NCBI GenBank assembly: GCA_943788115.1
Contig: CALSPA010000003.1
Span: forward strand, 124,001-188,000
Reading direction: 5' to 3'
Length of the DNA stretch: 64,000 nucleotides
DNA from: an uncultured Flavobacteriales bacterium
GTDB lineage: Bacteria > Bacteroidota > Bacteroidia > Flavobacteriales_D > Parvicellaceae
In this document: piece after piece, positions 1 to 11,500 of the stretch
How the letters are laid out: each line of letters starts with the position of its first letter
Numbering within the stretch: position 1 is the stretch's first letter
Notes under the pieces: model-generated
Database searches by the model: none
Told to the model about the DNA's origin: nothing
The model's input: the letters and a program-made list of their open reading frames with translations, nothing else
Program-made: the position numbers and the translations under genes

Positions 1-421
1 CCACTTGGTCAAAGATTTCATCTTGATTCAAATTTCTAACCCTCTTCAATGTTCCCGTTGCACAAAAAGCGCAAGATAAACTACAACCAACTTGAACGGA
101 AACACAAGCCGTCATTCTTTTGCTTGTTGGAATTAATACACCCTCAATGATTGCATTATCCGATAATGCAAAAGCATTTTTAATAGTGCGGTCATTACTG
201 AACTGAGCTTCAGACAATTTAATTGCATTTATAGCATATTTTTCACTCAACTTATCTCTTAGCTTTTCAGAAAGATTAGTCATCTGATCAAAATTGACTG
301 CTCTTTTTTTCCAAAGCCATTCATAAATTTGTTTGGCACGAAACGGTTTTTCTCCTAATTCACTAAGTTCATTAGTGAGTTGTTCAATTGATAATTGCCT
401 TATGTCTATTTTCTTTTGCAT
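1..421 (-). CDS. rlmN: 23S rRNA (adenine-2503-C2)-methyltransferase RlmN, N-terminal part
   Basis: This is the first 140 codons of RlmN; the rest lies beyond the left edge. The family is a radical-SAM enzyme that methylates C2 of A2503 in 23S rRNA and of A37 in some tRNAs. The translation starts MQKKIDIRQLSIEQL, contains the N-terminal helical part (KPFRAKQIYEWLWKK) and reaches the CxxxCxxC iron-sulfur motif as CSLSCAFCATG near residue 127. The start is the ATG at 421, directly after the queA terminator hairpin, so rlmN probably has its own start of transcription or is read through from queA. The reading frame is open to base 1. The identification is firm because the cluster motif and its flanks are typical of the family. 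Confidence 0.93.
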   Translation of the reverse strand, partial: MQKKIDIRQLSIEQLTNELSELGEKPFRAKQIYEWLWKKRAVNFDQMTNLSEKLRDKLSEKYAINAIKLSEAQFSNDRTIKNAFALSDNAIIEGVLIPTSKRMTACVSVQVGCSLSCAFCATGTLKRVRNLNQDEIFDQV

Positions 422-423
422 TA

Positions 424-452
424 ACAAAAAACCCCGCTATAAAAACGGGGTT
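424..452 (-). terminator. Rho-independent terminator after queA
   Basis: On the minus strand, arms AACCCCG and CGGGGTT (452-446 and 436-430) flank a 9-base loop and are followed by TTTTGTT. It sits just after the queA stop codon (474) and just before the rlmN start (421), so it most likely ends the queA transcript. Confidence 0.85.
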
Positions 453-473
453 CAAAAAATTAAGTTTTAAAAC

Positions 474-1523
474 TTAAAGAATTAACATCGCATCTCCATA
501 AGAATAAAAACGATATTTTTCTTTAATTGCTTCTTTGTAAGCTTTCATAATTAAATCATAACCACCATAAGCAGAAACCATCATTATTAATGTTGATTTT
601 GGAGTGTGGAAATTAGTAATCATAGCATCTGGAATACTGAACTCATATGGAGGAAAAATAAATTTATTTGTCCATCCATCAAATGGCTTAAGGTGTTTTT
701 CTACAGAAACTGCAGTTTCCAATCCTCTAGTAACTGTTGTTCCAATAGCACAAACTTTCTTCTTAGCAGCCTTAGTTTGATTTACTTTATCTGCAGTAGC
801 TTGCGGGATAAATAACTGCTCAGAATCCATTTTATGTTTCGTTAAATCTTCAACATCTACAGGTCTGAAAGTTCCTAGACCAACATGTAAAGTAAGATCA
901 GCAAAATCAATTCCTTTAATCTCTAAACGCTTCATTAATTGTTTACTGAAGTGAAGCCCTGCAGTCGGAGCAGCAACGGCACCTTCTTCTTTTGCAAAAA
1001 TAGTTTGGTACCTTTCTTTATCTTCAGGAACAGGTTCTCTGTTAATGTATTTTGGAAGAGGCGTCATTCCTAATTTGGTAATTGTACTTTTAAATTCTTC
1101 ATACGAACCATCAAATAAAAATCTTAACGTTCTTCCTCTTGAAGTTGTATTATCAATTACTTCAGCAACCAAATCATCGTTTTCACCAAAATATAATTTA
1201 TTTCCTATTCTGATTTTTCTAGCAGGATCAACCAAGACATCCCAAAGTAAACTTTCTCTATTTAATTCTCTTAAAAGAAAAACTTCAATTCTAGCGCCTG
1301 TTTTTTCTTTATTTCCATACATTCTTGCAGGGAACACTTTGGTATCATTTACCACCATTGTATCACCGTCATCGAAATAATCCAACACATCTTTAAATAC
1401 TTTATGTTCTATTTTTCCGGTGTCTCTGTGTACAACCATTAATCTAGATTCATCTCTTTGTTCACTAGGGAATTCAGCAATTAAATCAGTTGGTAATTCA
1501 AACTCAAATTGAGATAACTTCAT
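474..1523 (-). CDS. queA: S-adenosylmethionine:tRNA ribosyltransferase-isomerase QueA
   Basis: QueA transfers and isomerises the ribosyl part of SAM onto 7-aminomethyl-7-deazaguanine at the tRNA wobble position, giving epoxyqueuosine. The 349-residue protein has the usual family length and start ([19 protein letters not shown], then the SRLMVV segment). It also has the characteristic [10 protein letters not shown] segment near residue 185 and the later [13 protein letters not shown] and [12 protein letters not shown] blocks. The stop is followed by a strong terminator. It lies 64 bases downstream of truB on the same strand, so it may belong to the truB-uppP-ftsX transcript or have its own promoter; I could not find a convincing one. 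Confidence 0.96.
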   Translation of the reverse strand: MKLSQFEFELPTDLIAEFPSEQRDESRLMVVHRDTGKIEHKVFKDVLDYFDDGDTMVVNDTKVFPARMYGNKEKTGARIEVFLLRELNRESLLWDVLVDPARKIRIGNKLYFGENDDLVAEVIDNTTSRGRTLRFLFDGSYEEFKSTITKLGMTPLPKYINREPVPEDKERYQTIFAKEEGAVAAPTAGLHFSKQLMKRLEIKGIDFADLTLHVGLGTFRPVDVEDLTKHKMDSEQLFIPQATADKVNQTKAAKKKVCAIGTTVTRGLETAVSVEKHLKPFDGWTNKFIFPPYEFSIPDAMITNFHTPKSTLIMMVSAYGGYDLIMKAYKEAIKEKYRFYSYGDAMLIL

Positions 1524-1587
1524 TTTTCTTAAAATTTATATATGGGGGCACGAAAATAGTAAATAAACGAGCAATATTAAAACCTAT

Positions 1588-2280
1588 TTAACATTCAATA
1601 ATTTTTATGCAATCTTCAATTGAAATTGAATCGGCTAAATCAAAGCTCCCAGACTTGGTTCTTCTTAATTTAATTAAGTGCCCGCCTACACCCAATCTCT
1701 TTCCTATATCACGAGCAATTGAGCGTATATAAGTTCCCTTTGAACAGCTAATTTTAAAACTCAATTGCTGCTCATTTATTAGCTCTAAAAAAATTTCATG
1801 AATGTTAATTAATTTTGGCGCTAATTTTATATTCTCTCCTTTTCTGGCCAACTCGTAAGCTCTTTTGCCGTTAACTTTTTTAGCAGAAAACAATGGTGGC
1901 TCTTGAAATTGTTCTCCCAAAAATGATTTTGCCAATATGTCAATATCTTTTACAGAAAATTCTTTATTAGGAAAAACATTATCAACTGGTGTTTCTAAAT
2001 CAAAAGATGGGGTTGTAGCTCCCAATTGAATAATACCATCATAACATTTACTTTCATTTATAAATTGATCTATTTGTTTTGTCATTTTCCCAGTACAGAC
2101 GACCAATACTCCCGTAGCCAGGGGGTCTAGGGTTCCTGCGTGACCAACTTTAATCTTTTTAACAGCTAACTTTCTTTTTATTGCATTTCTGATCTTATGA
2201 ACAACATCAAATGATGTCCACTCTAGAGGTTTGTCAATAATTAAAATTTCACCCTTAATAAAATCAAGTTTTTTCTCCAT
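1588..2280 (-). CDS. truB: tRNA pseudouridine-55 synthase TruB
   Basis: TruB converts U55 to pseudouridine in the T-loop of tRNAs. The translation from the ATG at 2280 starts MEKKLDFIKGEILIIDKP and contains the catalytic-aspartate motif GHAGTLDPLATGVL, the PPLFSAKKVNGKRAYE segment and the KCSKGTYIRS-like block (CSKGTYIRSIARDIG). The length is 230 residues. A longer frame opens at 2304 but would overlap uppP; the internal ATG leaves a 7-base gap and matches the family N-terminus, so I prefer it. It is the fourth gene of the ftsX-DUF3098-uppP-truB run, a common order in Bacteroidota. Confidence 0.95.
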   Translation of the reverse strand: MEKKLDFIKGEILIIDKPLEWTSFDVVHKIRNAIKRKLAVKKIKVGHAGTLDPLATGVLVVCTGKMTKQIDQFINESKCYDGIIQLGATTPSFDLETPVDNVFPNKEFSVKDIDILAKSFLGEQFQEPPLFSAKKVNGKRAYELARKGENIKLAPKLINIHEIFLELINEQQLSFKISCSKGTYIRSIARDIGKRLGVGGHLIKLRRTKSGSFDLADSISIEDCIKIIEC

Positions 2281-2287
2281 AACTGAA

Positions 2288-3070
2288 TTATATGGACAAT
2301 ACAATTGCCAAAATTCCTACTACAAAACAGTAGATTGAAAAATAAACAAGTTTGCTCTTTTTAACTAGTGAAATCATGAGCTTACAAGCAAATAATCCAG
2401 TGAAAAAGGCAGCGAGAAAACCAACAGATAATTCTCCTACATTTATAGAAGAAGATAAAAAATCATCACTGATTATGTCTTTTGCCATTTTACCAAAAAT
2501 TAAAGGGACAACCATTAAAAAAGAAAACCTTGCCGCCTTTGATCTATCGATTCCTAATAACACGGAAGTGGCAATTGTTGCTCCTGACCTTGATATACCA
2601 GGTAAAATAGCAATTGCTTGAGCAATACCTATTATAATTGAAAACTTAAAACTTACTGGATTATTTGTATTTACTGAACGATCTGCTAAAAACAAAATGA
2701 AACCTGTTACCAATAACATTGCTCCAACAAATAGTATTTTACCATTAAAAAATGTTTCAATCAAATCATCATAAATTAAACCAACATAAATAGCAGGAAT
2801 CATTGAGATAAGAATTTTCAATGAGAACTTAGTTTCTTGATTCCATTTAAAAGAGAATAACCCTCGAAAAATAGCATATAAATCTTTTCTAAAAATCACT
2901 ACCGTACTTAATGCAGTCGCAAAATGTAATACAACTGTCATAAGCATTCCTTGATCATCAATATTACCGAGAATTGTTTTTGCCAACTCTAAATGTCCGC
3001 TACTACTAACAGGGAGAAACTCGGTAAGACCTTGTATTATTCCAAGAATTATTGATTCAATCCAATTCAA
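2288..3070 (-). CDS. uppP: Undecaprenyl-diphosphatase UppP (BacA)
   Basis: This integral membrane enzyme dephosphorylates undecaprenyl pyrophosphate to recycle the lipid carrier for peptidoglycan and O-antigen synthesis; overexpression gives bacitracin resistance. The 260-residue protein has the two family signatures: GLTEFLPVSSSGHLEL near residue 14, and LPGISRSGATIATSVLLG near residue 155 with its conserved Arg and Ser. Several hydrophobic segments follow. It sits 13 bases after the DUF3098 gene and 7 bases before truB, consistent with one transcript. Confidence 0.96.
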   Translation of the reverse strand: MNWIESIILGIIQGLTEFLPVSSSGHLELAKTILGNIDDQGMLMTVVLHFATALSTVVIFRKDLYAIFRGLFSFKWNQETKFSLKILISMIPAIYVGLIYDDLIETFFNGKILFVGAMLLVTGFILFLADRSVNTNNPVSFKFSIIIGIAQAIAILPGISRSGATIATSVLLGIDRSKAARFSFLMVVPLIFGKMAKDIISDDFLSSSINVGELSVGFLAAFFTGLFACKLMISLVKKSKLVYFSIYCFVVGILAIVLSI

Positions 3071-3083
3071 TGATGTAAGGAAT

Positions 3084-3368
3084 TTATTTTTTTAAACTTC
3101 CTTCAACTTCCTTGATAGATTGTTCGCTGGAAGGTGTGGAAATTTTAGCTCTTTTTAAAACCCCAAAAAGAACAACCATGTATCCAATAACAGTAAAAAA
3201 TGGAGCTAATGTTATTCTTCTGAAACTGAAAAGCTCTTCTTCATTAAAAACTGCTGGATTGTCAGATCCACCTCCAGACATAAGAATAAAACCTATTACA
3301 ACAATTATACACCCAAGAATTATAATTGAATAGTTTGTTTTGGTTAATGTGATGTTTGAATTACTCAT
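3084..3368 (-). CDS. DUF3098 family small membrane protein
   Basis: This 94-residue protein has two predicted membrane segments: residues about 13-31 (YSIIILGCIIVVIGFILMS) and about 55-72 (APFFTVIGYMVVLFGVLK). Between them is the GGGSDNPAVFNEEELFSFRRITLAP stretch, which is characteristic of DUF3098 (seen here only as pattern recognition). In Bacteroidota this gene regularly lies between ftsX and uppP, exactly as here, 9 bases after ftsX. The function is unknown; the context suggests a link to cell division or envelope assembly. The C-terminal tail is polar and probably cytoplasmic. Confidence 0.85.
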   Translation of the reverse strand: MSNSNITLTKTNYSIIILGCIIVVIGFILMSGGGSDNPAVFNEEELFSFRRITLAPFFTVIGYMVVLFGVLKRAKISTPSSEQSIKEVEGSLKK

Positions 3369-3377
3369 AGCACAAAT

Positions 3378-4277
3378 TTAATAGAGTTTTTCTGATTTAA
3401 CCCATATATATTTATTTAAGGCAAAAAGAGTAGAAAACCAACTTATTGTAATTCCAGTTAATAAGACCCCCGCAAATAAAATGGCAAAATTAATCAATTG
3501 CCCTTGGAGAATTTCTTCTGACACACTCATCTGTGCAACAACATTTGGATTGAAAGTGGAAAAGATTTTCCATAAGCCGATTAAAATAATAATTGCAAGA
3601 GTTCCAGAAACAAAGCCGTTAAAAATTGCTTTAATTAAAAAAGGTTTTCTAATAAAACTTGATTTTGCTCCCACTAATTGCATTGTTCTAATTACAAACC
3701 TTTTCGAATAAACAGCTAACCGGATTGTTATATTTATTAAGATAATAGAAATGAAAAGTAGAATTCCTGCAATAATTAGAAGAATTAATTCAAAGTTTTT
3801 AAAGACTGTACCTACTTCTAAAAACTGGGCTTCACTATACGATATTTCAGAGATAAGGTGTTCATTACCATCTAATAGCCTGCTAGAAAACAAGGCGGCA
3901 CTATCTGGATTTACATAATCAGAACTTAAGTTAACATGTATTGATGGCGGAATTGGATTTGCCCCGTCTAAAATGTCAAAAGCATCTTTACCAACATGTT
4001 TCATCATTAACGCCTTTGCTGAATCTTTAGAAATAAATTGAGCTTTTTTCACGTAAGGCTTAATGGATAAGGATTTTTCAATTTGTAATACTTCGGTTAA
4101 AGAAACTCCATCATGAAACAGAACATCTACACTTAGCTGTTCTTTTATGTCTTTAGCTTTTTCGTTAGCCGACAGCATAAAATAAGCAAACACCCCTAAT
4201 AAAACCAACAATAAGGTAATCCCAAATATTGTTGACATCTCTGTTACATTATTTCTTGAAGCTTTGTTTGAACTCAT
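3378..4277 (-). CDS. ftsX: Cell division protein FtsX
   Basis: FtsX is the permease-like partner of the ATPase FtsE and controls peptidoglycan hydrolases at the septum. The 299-residue protein has an N-terminal membrane segment (about residues 15-33). The extracytoplasmic domain that follows (about 35-165) contains the QFISKDSAKALMMKHVGKDAFDIL segment usual for FtsX. Three C-terminal membrane helices follow (about 170-190, 220-240 and 263-285). No ftsE is present beside it. This is normal in Bacteroidota, where ftsX stands at the head of the DUF3098-uppP-truB run. Confidence 0.93.
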   Translation of the reverse strand: MSSNKASRNNVTEMSTIFGITLLLVLLGVFAYFMLSANEKAKDIKEQLSVDVLFHDGVSLTEVLQIEKSLSIKPYVKKAQFISKDSAKALMMKHVGKDAFDILDGANPIPPSIHVNLSSDYVNPDSAALFSSRLLDGNEHLISEISYSEAQFLEVGTVFKNFELILLIIAGILLFISIILINITIRLAVYSKRFVIRTMQLVGAKSSFIRKPFLIKAIFNGFVSGTLAIIILIGLWKIFSTFNPNVVAQMSVSEEILQGQLINFAILFAGVLLTGITISWFSTLFALNKYIWVKSEKLY

Positions 4278-4504
4278 CTAACGACTAAAGTAATGTATTC
4301 ATTTTTACAATTGTAAAGGATTAACTTAAATAATGTTAACTATTTGATGTGAATATTAAAATATTAGTTAAAAATAAATTTACCCAACAACACCAAACCT
4401 TTTTAGTACCTTTACGTATTACTATTTTTATTTTAGGTTATTTGTAGCGCTTTTATTTTGTAAATAGAAGTATATTCTACTTATTTTGATATAAAATTTC
4501 ATAT

Positions 4505-7500
4505 ATGAAAAAACATTTACTCGCTTTAGTTTGCATCTTATTTAGCTTTCAGATATATAACTCTCAAGATTTAGTCAATATTGACATCCAAATGACTAGT
4601 GTTAGTCACAACCATCAATGTTGCGATGATGCTGCTGGTTCATGCGGAGGGTTTCCCACTTTTATAAACGACAGCCCTGAACCTAGGTGGAGATTTACTT
4701 CTAGCACATCTTTCCAAGGAGCCGCAGGACCTTGGAATACGACATGGTTAGTGAACCCAGGAACTCGATAATTGCGGTACAATTAATATAACTTCTGGTG
4801 GCTTAGATAGCTACAGTGGTATTTGTGCAGATCAAGTTAATTTTTGGATTGACATGTGGGAAGAAGACGGCTGTGGATCTGATGATACATTTGATGATAA
4901 TTGTACTTTTAATGATGATGAGTCTAGAACACTAACATTTCCTTCTGAACCTTTAGCCCTTGGAACAACTTCTTATACCTATTCTGGTACTGGTGGATAC
5001 TCCATAACTATTGAAGTAACTGCCTCAGTTGTCTCTACACCAAACTTAAATTTAGCAAGCAACACCAACGTATGTACCGGTTCTAATGCATTTCTTGATG
5101 CAACTTCAACTCAAACAGTTACTGGGGGTAATTTTTTCTGGTATGATTCCCCTGCCGGTGGTAATTTAGTATTCACTGGAAACCCTTTTAACCCAATTGT
5201 TAATACTAGCACTTCTTATTTTGTTGCCTACGGAAATGGCACATGCGAGACCAGTAGATTACAAGTTGATGTTACGGAGTTAGCCCTACCTAATGCTGGT
5301 ACAGCAACAAATACAACCATTTGTGATTTAACATCTATTGATCTTTCAACCACTCTTATCCGGAAATGATTTAGGTGGAACGTGGAATGATGATAGTAGC
5401 ACTGGATCTTTAACAGGAAGCGTATTTGATGCCACGGGATTAGGAGGTGGCGCATATGACTTCACATATTCTGTGTCTGGGGGTGCTTGTCCACCTGACG
5501 ATGAAACGGTTACTATAAATGTTGAAACACTATCTTCAGATCCCTTTGGATCTTTTGCATCAAACAATTCTGTTTGTTCTGGAGACTTAGTTAACCTTAC
5601 AGTAGCAGGGGGATCATTAGGAACCAGTGCTTCTTGGAATTGGTATACTGGTTCTTGTGGTGGCACCTTAATTGGAACCGGCTCCACAACAGTAGTCAAT
5701 CCTACTGTCTCCACTGATTATTATGTGAGAGCAGAAGGAAATTGCGGAACTACAAATTGTGATACAGTCTCAGTAAGCGTTGTTCCAACAGCTATTACTA
5801 TTGATTCAGCACTTGCAGATAATTACCTTGTTTGTCCAGAAGACCCAGTTCAGCTAACTGCATACTATTCATCTCCATTACCATCTAATTATATTATTAC
5901 TTGGTATACAGGTGCTTGTGGCGCTGTTCCAATTGGTGTGGGTGATAATATTACCGTTACCCCTACAGATACAACTATATATTACGTGCAATGTGTTGGT
6001 ACTTGTGGTGTTTCTGTTTGCGATACCGTACAGGTTAATGTTCTGGGAGGTTCAACATCCCCTGGGTCTGTTACGGCAACAAATAATAACTTTTGTACAG
6101 GTGGAACAACAACGCTCACAGTAAATGGAGGCACTTTAACCTCAGGAGCTCAATGGACTTGGTATTCTGGATCATGTGCAAGTACAGTTATTGGAACAGG
6201 ATCATCTATAAATGTAACTCCCACTGCATCTACAATGTATTATGTTAGCGCTACAGGAGGCACATGTGGAGCAACCAGTTGCGCAAGTATTTTTATTAAT
6301 GTTTTTGCACTAAATGTGTTTCAAGTTCCTTTCGACACTTTGTGTTCTAATGATTCTACAAGTTTCACCTTAACAGGAGGAAACCCTTCAGGAGGAACTT
6401 ACAGTGGAACAGGTGTGGTCAATGATGTTTTTGACCCTACTTTAGCAGGCTTAGGTACTCACTCAATTACATATTCGTACACAGATCCAAACGGTTGTAA
6501 TGGTAGTGTTGTTGAAGATATAGTTATTCAAGAAAGTAATTTTAAACCTGATACAATTTCTTATTCTACAACAGAAATTTGTGATGGTTCGTATGCGGTT
6601 TTATGGCTAGATTCTTTATACAATGATTTAGCTCCAGGAACTATGTGGGTTTGGTATGAAGGTGAATGTGGTGGAGGAACGCCAATTGATACTACCTACA
6701 ACTTAAACACCTATTTATTTGACAATACGGGTGCGCCTATTTTAGATCCAATTACTGGAGAACACATTTATGTTCATGACACTATAATAGTGAGTCCTTC
6801 ATCTACTACAAATTATTATGTAAGAACAGAAGGTGGTGAGTGTGGCCCTACAGAATGCATAGGAATTACTGTTTCTGTATATACTCTAGAAACCAATTTA
6901 TTGTCTTATGAAAATGTTTGTGGGTCAGCAACTCCACCATTTAATTTAACTGGAGGAATACCTTCTGGAGGTACATATTCAGGTACAGGTGTGACTAACA
7001 ATGTTTTCGATCCTTCTGTTGCTGGAATAGGCGTTCATGATATAACTTATACCTATTCTTCTGCAGGTTGCACAGTTACAGATACCGAACCTATCAATGT
7101 AATTTCTAGTCCAATAAATGTCTATCACACAATTGAACAAGAAAGTTGTTCTGAAGGAGGTGTTTTAATTCACCTTCACACAACAGATGGGGCAGGATTT
7201 TATTCATATTTATGGTCTGATGGAAGTATTGAGGCTCCATTAATGTATGCTCAACCAGGAGACTATACAGTACTTGTTTCAGATGCAAATGATTGTTCTA
7301 CACTATACGGGCCAATAAACATCTCAGATTCTTTAGGATGCATAGAAATGCCAAACTCATTTACTCCTAATGGAGATGGAATTAATGATACTTGGAATTT
7401 AGATTTTAGCATGTATGGTGGAGGTGAACTTACTATTTTCTCTAAATGGGGAAATATTGTTTATCAAGAGAATTTACCAACTTTTCAATGGGATGGTAAT

Positions 7501-7596
7501 TACAACAACATGCCTCTTCCTGCTGGAACTTATTATTACATAATAAAATTAAATAATGGATTAGATCAAAATGGTCCAGTAACAATTGTTAGATAA
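4505..7596 (+). pseudogene. T9SS type B (CHU_C) surface protein with Ig-like domains; two frameshifts as sequenced
   Basis: The reading frame is 4505-4768, then frame 3 to about 5350, then frame 1 to 7596. Removing one base near 4764-4766 (ACTCGAT to ACTGAT) and one C near 5350 restores a protein of about 1,030 residues. It has a signal peptide (MKKHLLALVCILFSF). Several cysteine-bearing Ig-like repeats follow, built on a motif like WTWYSGSCGGTLIGTG and ending in YYVRAEG-CG. The C-terminal gliding-motility (CHU_C) domain begins MPNSFTPNGDGINDTWN and ends in YYYIIKLNNG. CHU_C domains direct export by T9SS, typically together with PorP/SprF, and such a gene follows immediately. The adhesin-like role is an inference. 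The frameshifts are probably sequencing errors, because both sides are well conserved in style. Confidence 0.85.
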
Positions 7597-7606
7597 AAAT
7601 AGCTTT

Positions 7607-8551
7607 ATGAAAAAATTATTAATATTTGTTTTAATTACCACTTCATTTTTTACTGCTAATGGCCAGCAGCTTGCTTTGAATAGTCAATACATGTTCAATA
7701 GCTTTGCTATAAATCCTGCTGTTGCAGGAACTAAGAATTATTCTCCATTAACATTTACTTTCAGAAGACAATGGATGGGAATAGACGAAGCACCCGTAAC
7801 ACAAAATTTAATGGCTCACACTTACATTGGTAAAAATGCTGGAACTGGAATTCACTTTTTTAATGATGCATCTGGACCAACAAGAAGAACAGGTATAAGT
7901 ACCGCTTTTAGTTATCAAGTGAAAACAGGTGAATCTTCTAAGCTATCTTTTGGCCTTTCGGGTTCTTTAACACAATTTGTACTAGATAGAGATCGACTTA
8001 TTACAGAAATACCTGATGATGTTGCAATTATGAATAGCACCAATAATGAATTAATTCCAGATTTTAACTTTGGATTGTATTGGTATGGTGAAAGGCACTA
8101 TATAGGTGTTACCGCCTTTCATTTACTAGAAAGTAAAAGTGATTTATTTGATTTAACAACACCTGTTTCCAACACTCTTGACCGATCTTTATATGCAAAT
8201 ACTGGTTATGTTTTTGCTTTAGGGTCTAATTTCGCCATTGAACCTTCTGTTTTGTTTAGATACATGTTTAACGCTCCATTTCAGTTTGACGGAAACGTTA
8301 GATTCATTTTAAAAGACTCCTATTGGTTAGCATGTTCTTATAGAATGAACGATGCCATTGCCATTATGTTAGGAGCAGATTTTGGACCTTTTGAAATGGG
8401 CTACTCTTACGATCTTGGTATGTCTGACATTAAGACTTACAACACAGGATCTCATGAAGTTTATCTAGGAATTAAAATGAGTAAAAATGCCAAAAAAACT
8501 CCTTGGCATAAAAGAAATAGAATTTATTCATCTTTTTCAAGTGCCCAATAA
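7607..8551 (+). CDS. PorP/SprF family T9SS outer-membrane protein
   Basis: This protein of about 314 residues has a signal peptide (MKKLLIFVLITTSFFTANG) and the family N-terminus QQLALNSQYMFNSFAINPAVAGT, followed by RQWMGIDEAPVTQ and amphipathic strands of an outer-membrane barrel. PorP/SprF proteins are needed for secretion or anchoring of specific T9SS cargo, in particular CHU_C (type B) proteins, and are usually encoded right next to their partner, as here. I start at the ATG at 7607 because it gives a clean signal peptide; a frame opening at 7586 would overlap the upstream gene by 11 bases. An 18-base gap leads to the next gene. Confidence 0.92.
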   Translation: MKKLLIFVLITTSFFTANGQQLALNSQYMFNSFAINPAVAGTKNYSPLTFTFRRQWMGIDEAPVTQNLMAHTYIGKNAGTGIHFFNDASGPTRRTGISTAFSYQVKTGESSKLSFGLSGSLTQFVLDRDRLITEIPDDVAIMNSTNNELIPDFNFGLYWYGERHYIGVTAFHLLESKSDLFDLTTPVSNTLDRSLYANTGYVFALGSNFAIEPSVLFRYMFNAPFQFDGNVRFILKDSYWLACSYRMNDAIAIMLGADFGPFEMGYSYDLGMSDIKTYNTGSHEVYLGIKMSKNAKKTPWHKRNRIYSSFSSAQ

Positions 8552-8568
8552 AAAGTAAGGCCTCTTTT

Positions 8569-11500
8569 ATGAGAAAACTAATTTTAACATTTCTGTCTTG
8601 CCTACTTAGCTCATTTCTATTTTCTCAAATAGAAATAGGTGATGCAATGTTCGATAATTTCGAATATCATGGTGCAATAAAATATTATAACCTAGCAGAC
8701 TCATTAGATTTAGATTCACAAAAAAAATTAGCTTTTTCTTACCTCAACACAAAAGATTTTAAAGGGGCAGAAAATCAATTTAACAAACTGTCTGCTTCAA
8801 ATCCAGAATCAAATGAATTTGCTTATTTCCATGCTTTATGTGTTAAAAACAATGGTGACTTGTTAAAAGCCAAAGAGCTCTTCAAAAAATTAAGCGCCAA
8901 CGATTCAACTAATAACTTATACCCTTTTCAAATAACCGCCATTGATTCATTAATTGTATGGGACACCTTAGATAAAGAGGCAGTTGTTCAAAATTTAGAC
9001 AGAGTTAATTCATCATTAGCAGAATTCTCTCCAAAATTTTACAATGAAGGTATTCTTATTAGTGCAGAGCTAAAATATGACACTTTAAAAAAAAGAAAAA
9101 CTATTGATTTCTATTCTGCATTCGAATTAGCAAAAACAAAACAAGAAAAAGAAAAATTAAAAACTGCTATCCTTGAAGATTTAGATTATGGGGAGAATAT
9201 TACGCCAAGAACTATTTTACTTTACATTCCTATAAAAGAGAACTTAATTAGCTTGGGTAATCAAATTACAATTCCTGAAAATGCTATTGGGAAACCCATT
9301 GTTGTGGCTGAAAACAAAAATTACAACGTTGGTTCATTTGATATTCACCCTGAAACAGATCAATTATTTTACACTAGAACTCCGGTAATAAACAGGTGGC
9401 AAGCTAACCTTGAAAAACATTCATTGTTGTACACAGCTACCATAGACAGAAGCAAACATAAGCTTCGTAAAAACAAATTACTTCATGTTAAGAAAATTTC
9501 AAGAGTATATGGTCTTGGTGAACCATCGATTTCAAGCGATGGAAATACGCTTTATTTCGTTAGTGACAAACCAAAAGGATTTGGTGGTACAGATATCTAT
9601 AAAGTAGTGAAAAACAAAAAAGGAAAATGGGGGAAACCAATTAACCTTGGTGAAACTATTAATACTGCTGGAGATGAATTAAATCCCTTTTTATACGATG
9701 ATAATAAATTATATTTCTCTTCTAATGGAAGGCCAGGGTTTGGGGGGTATGATATATTTTGTTCGTTAATTATTGATGATACTTTGCAGCGGCCATTTAA
9801 TCTTCAATCTCCTATCAACTCTAATTCAGATGAATTTGGTATTTGTATTCATCCAATAAATGAAAGCTATGCAATGATTACATCAAACAGAGATGGAGCT
9901 GGTGATGATGACATCTTTGTTGTTCACTTCACTAATCTTCCACCATACGTTAAAGGATTAATTGTAAAAGAAGATGGGAACTGCCAAAGTGATGCAATTG
10001 TAAGATTAATGAATGCCAATAATGAAGAAATTGAACAGCTTAAGACTACAAAAAATGGTAAGTATCGATTTGACTTAGACTCTAATGAATCATATACTAT
10101 TAAAGCATCAATTGTAGGTTTTGCTGCTGAAAAAGAAATAGAAACAAATTCTGAATGGACTGGAAAAGAAAGACAAGATTTAACATTGATCCCAGCAATA
10201 ACAATTCAAGGCTATGTTTCAGATGAAAACAATGAAAATGTTCCATCTGCGAAAATGGAGCTATTTAATAATAATGATAGTTTATTAATTACAATATTAA
10301 GTGATACAACAGGTTATTATCAATTTGTGGCGGATCAAAACACTAGTTACCTAATAATTGGGTCTAAAGGAAATAAATCAGGAAACTTATCAATTAACAC
10401 TAATGATAATTATTCAACCGATTCACTTTCAAATATCAGTATTTTTAATCCTAACGCATTTATTGATGGGATTGTATTTGGGAAAGATAGTTTGCCAATA
10501 AAAGGAGCAATAGTAAGACTCTTTGATTCATTAAATGTTGAAATAGCTAGGATTATTTCTGATCAAGATGGTAAATATCATTTCGACATGACTAGCAATA
10601 GAAATTACAGAATAATTGCTACAAGTGAAGCAATGGCCGAAGACATCAATTTTTATACTGGAAAAGAATGGGAGGGCAATGAGAAAAGAGATCTATATTT
10701 AATTGACTTCCCAACAGCACAAGGCAAAACTAAAAACACCAAAGAAGTTTTTCTTTCCGATACTAAAATTGAATTGTACAACAATGATGGAAATAGATTA
10801 TTAACTATATTTTCTAATGACACAGGATTCTACCAAATTGCTTTACTTTCAGACTCATTAAATGTTTTAAAAGCTACAAATGGAGGATTAAAGGGCGAAA
10901 ATATAATTTCTAATGACAGCAACTATAATTCATATTCAGTAAATGACATTATTCTTTCTGGGGCTGAAAACAATTTAACATCAGTTCAAGGATATGTTAA
11001 AGATAAAGATGGTAATAATGTAGCAAATGCTAGTGTTAAAGTTTATGCCTTAAATGGAGAGTTAATTGGAGAGACTAAAACCGATTCTTCGGGTAAATAT
11101 AGTTATGAGATTAATAAAAATGAAAACTATTCACTTATTGCATCCATTAAAGATTTTGAAGGCGTAGAAAACATATTTACTGGTGATAAATGGAGTCCAG
11201 ATAGCTCAAAGAACATTGTTTTATTACCTGTTGGGTATAGTTCTGAAGGAGAAGTGATTGACTCAAAAACACAAACTCCTGTTGAAGGAGTAACGGTAAC
11301 ATTATTTAACAATGAAACAGAAAAAAAGGTAATTACAACTACAAATTTAGAAGGTATATTTAAAATTAAATTAAGCCCAAATACTAATTATACCCTAAAA
11401 CTTGCAATGGATGGCTATTTTCCAAAAACAATTGAATTACCAATGGGAGACAAGATTCCTGAAAAGATTGTTATGGATAAAGAAACATTAGATTTAGAGC

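Noticed and set aside
2281-2304. Longer TruB start
   Set aside because: It overlaps uppP, and the extra residues are not part of the family; the ATG at 2280 fits.
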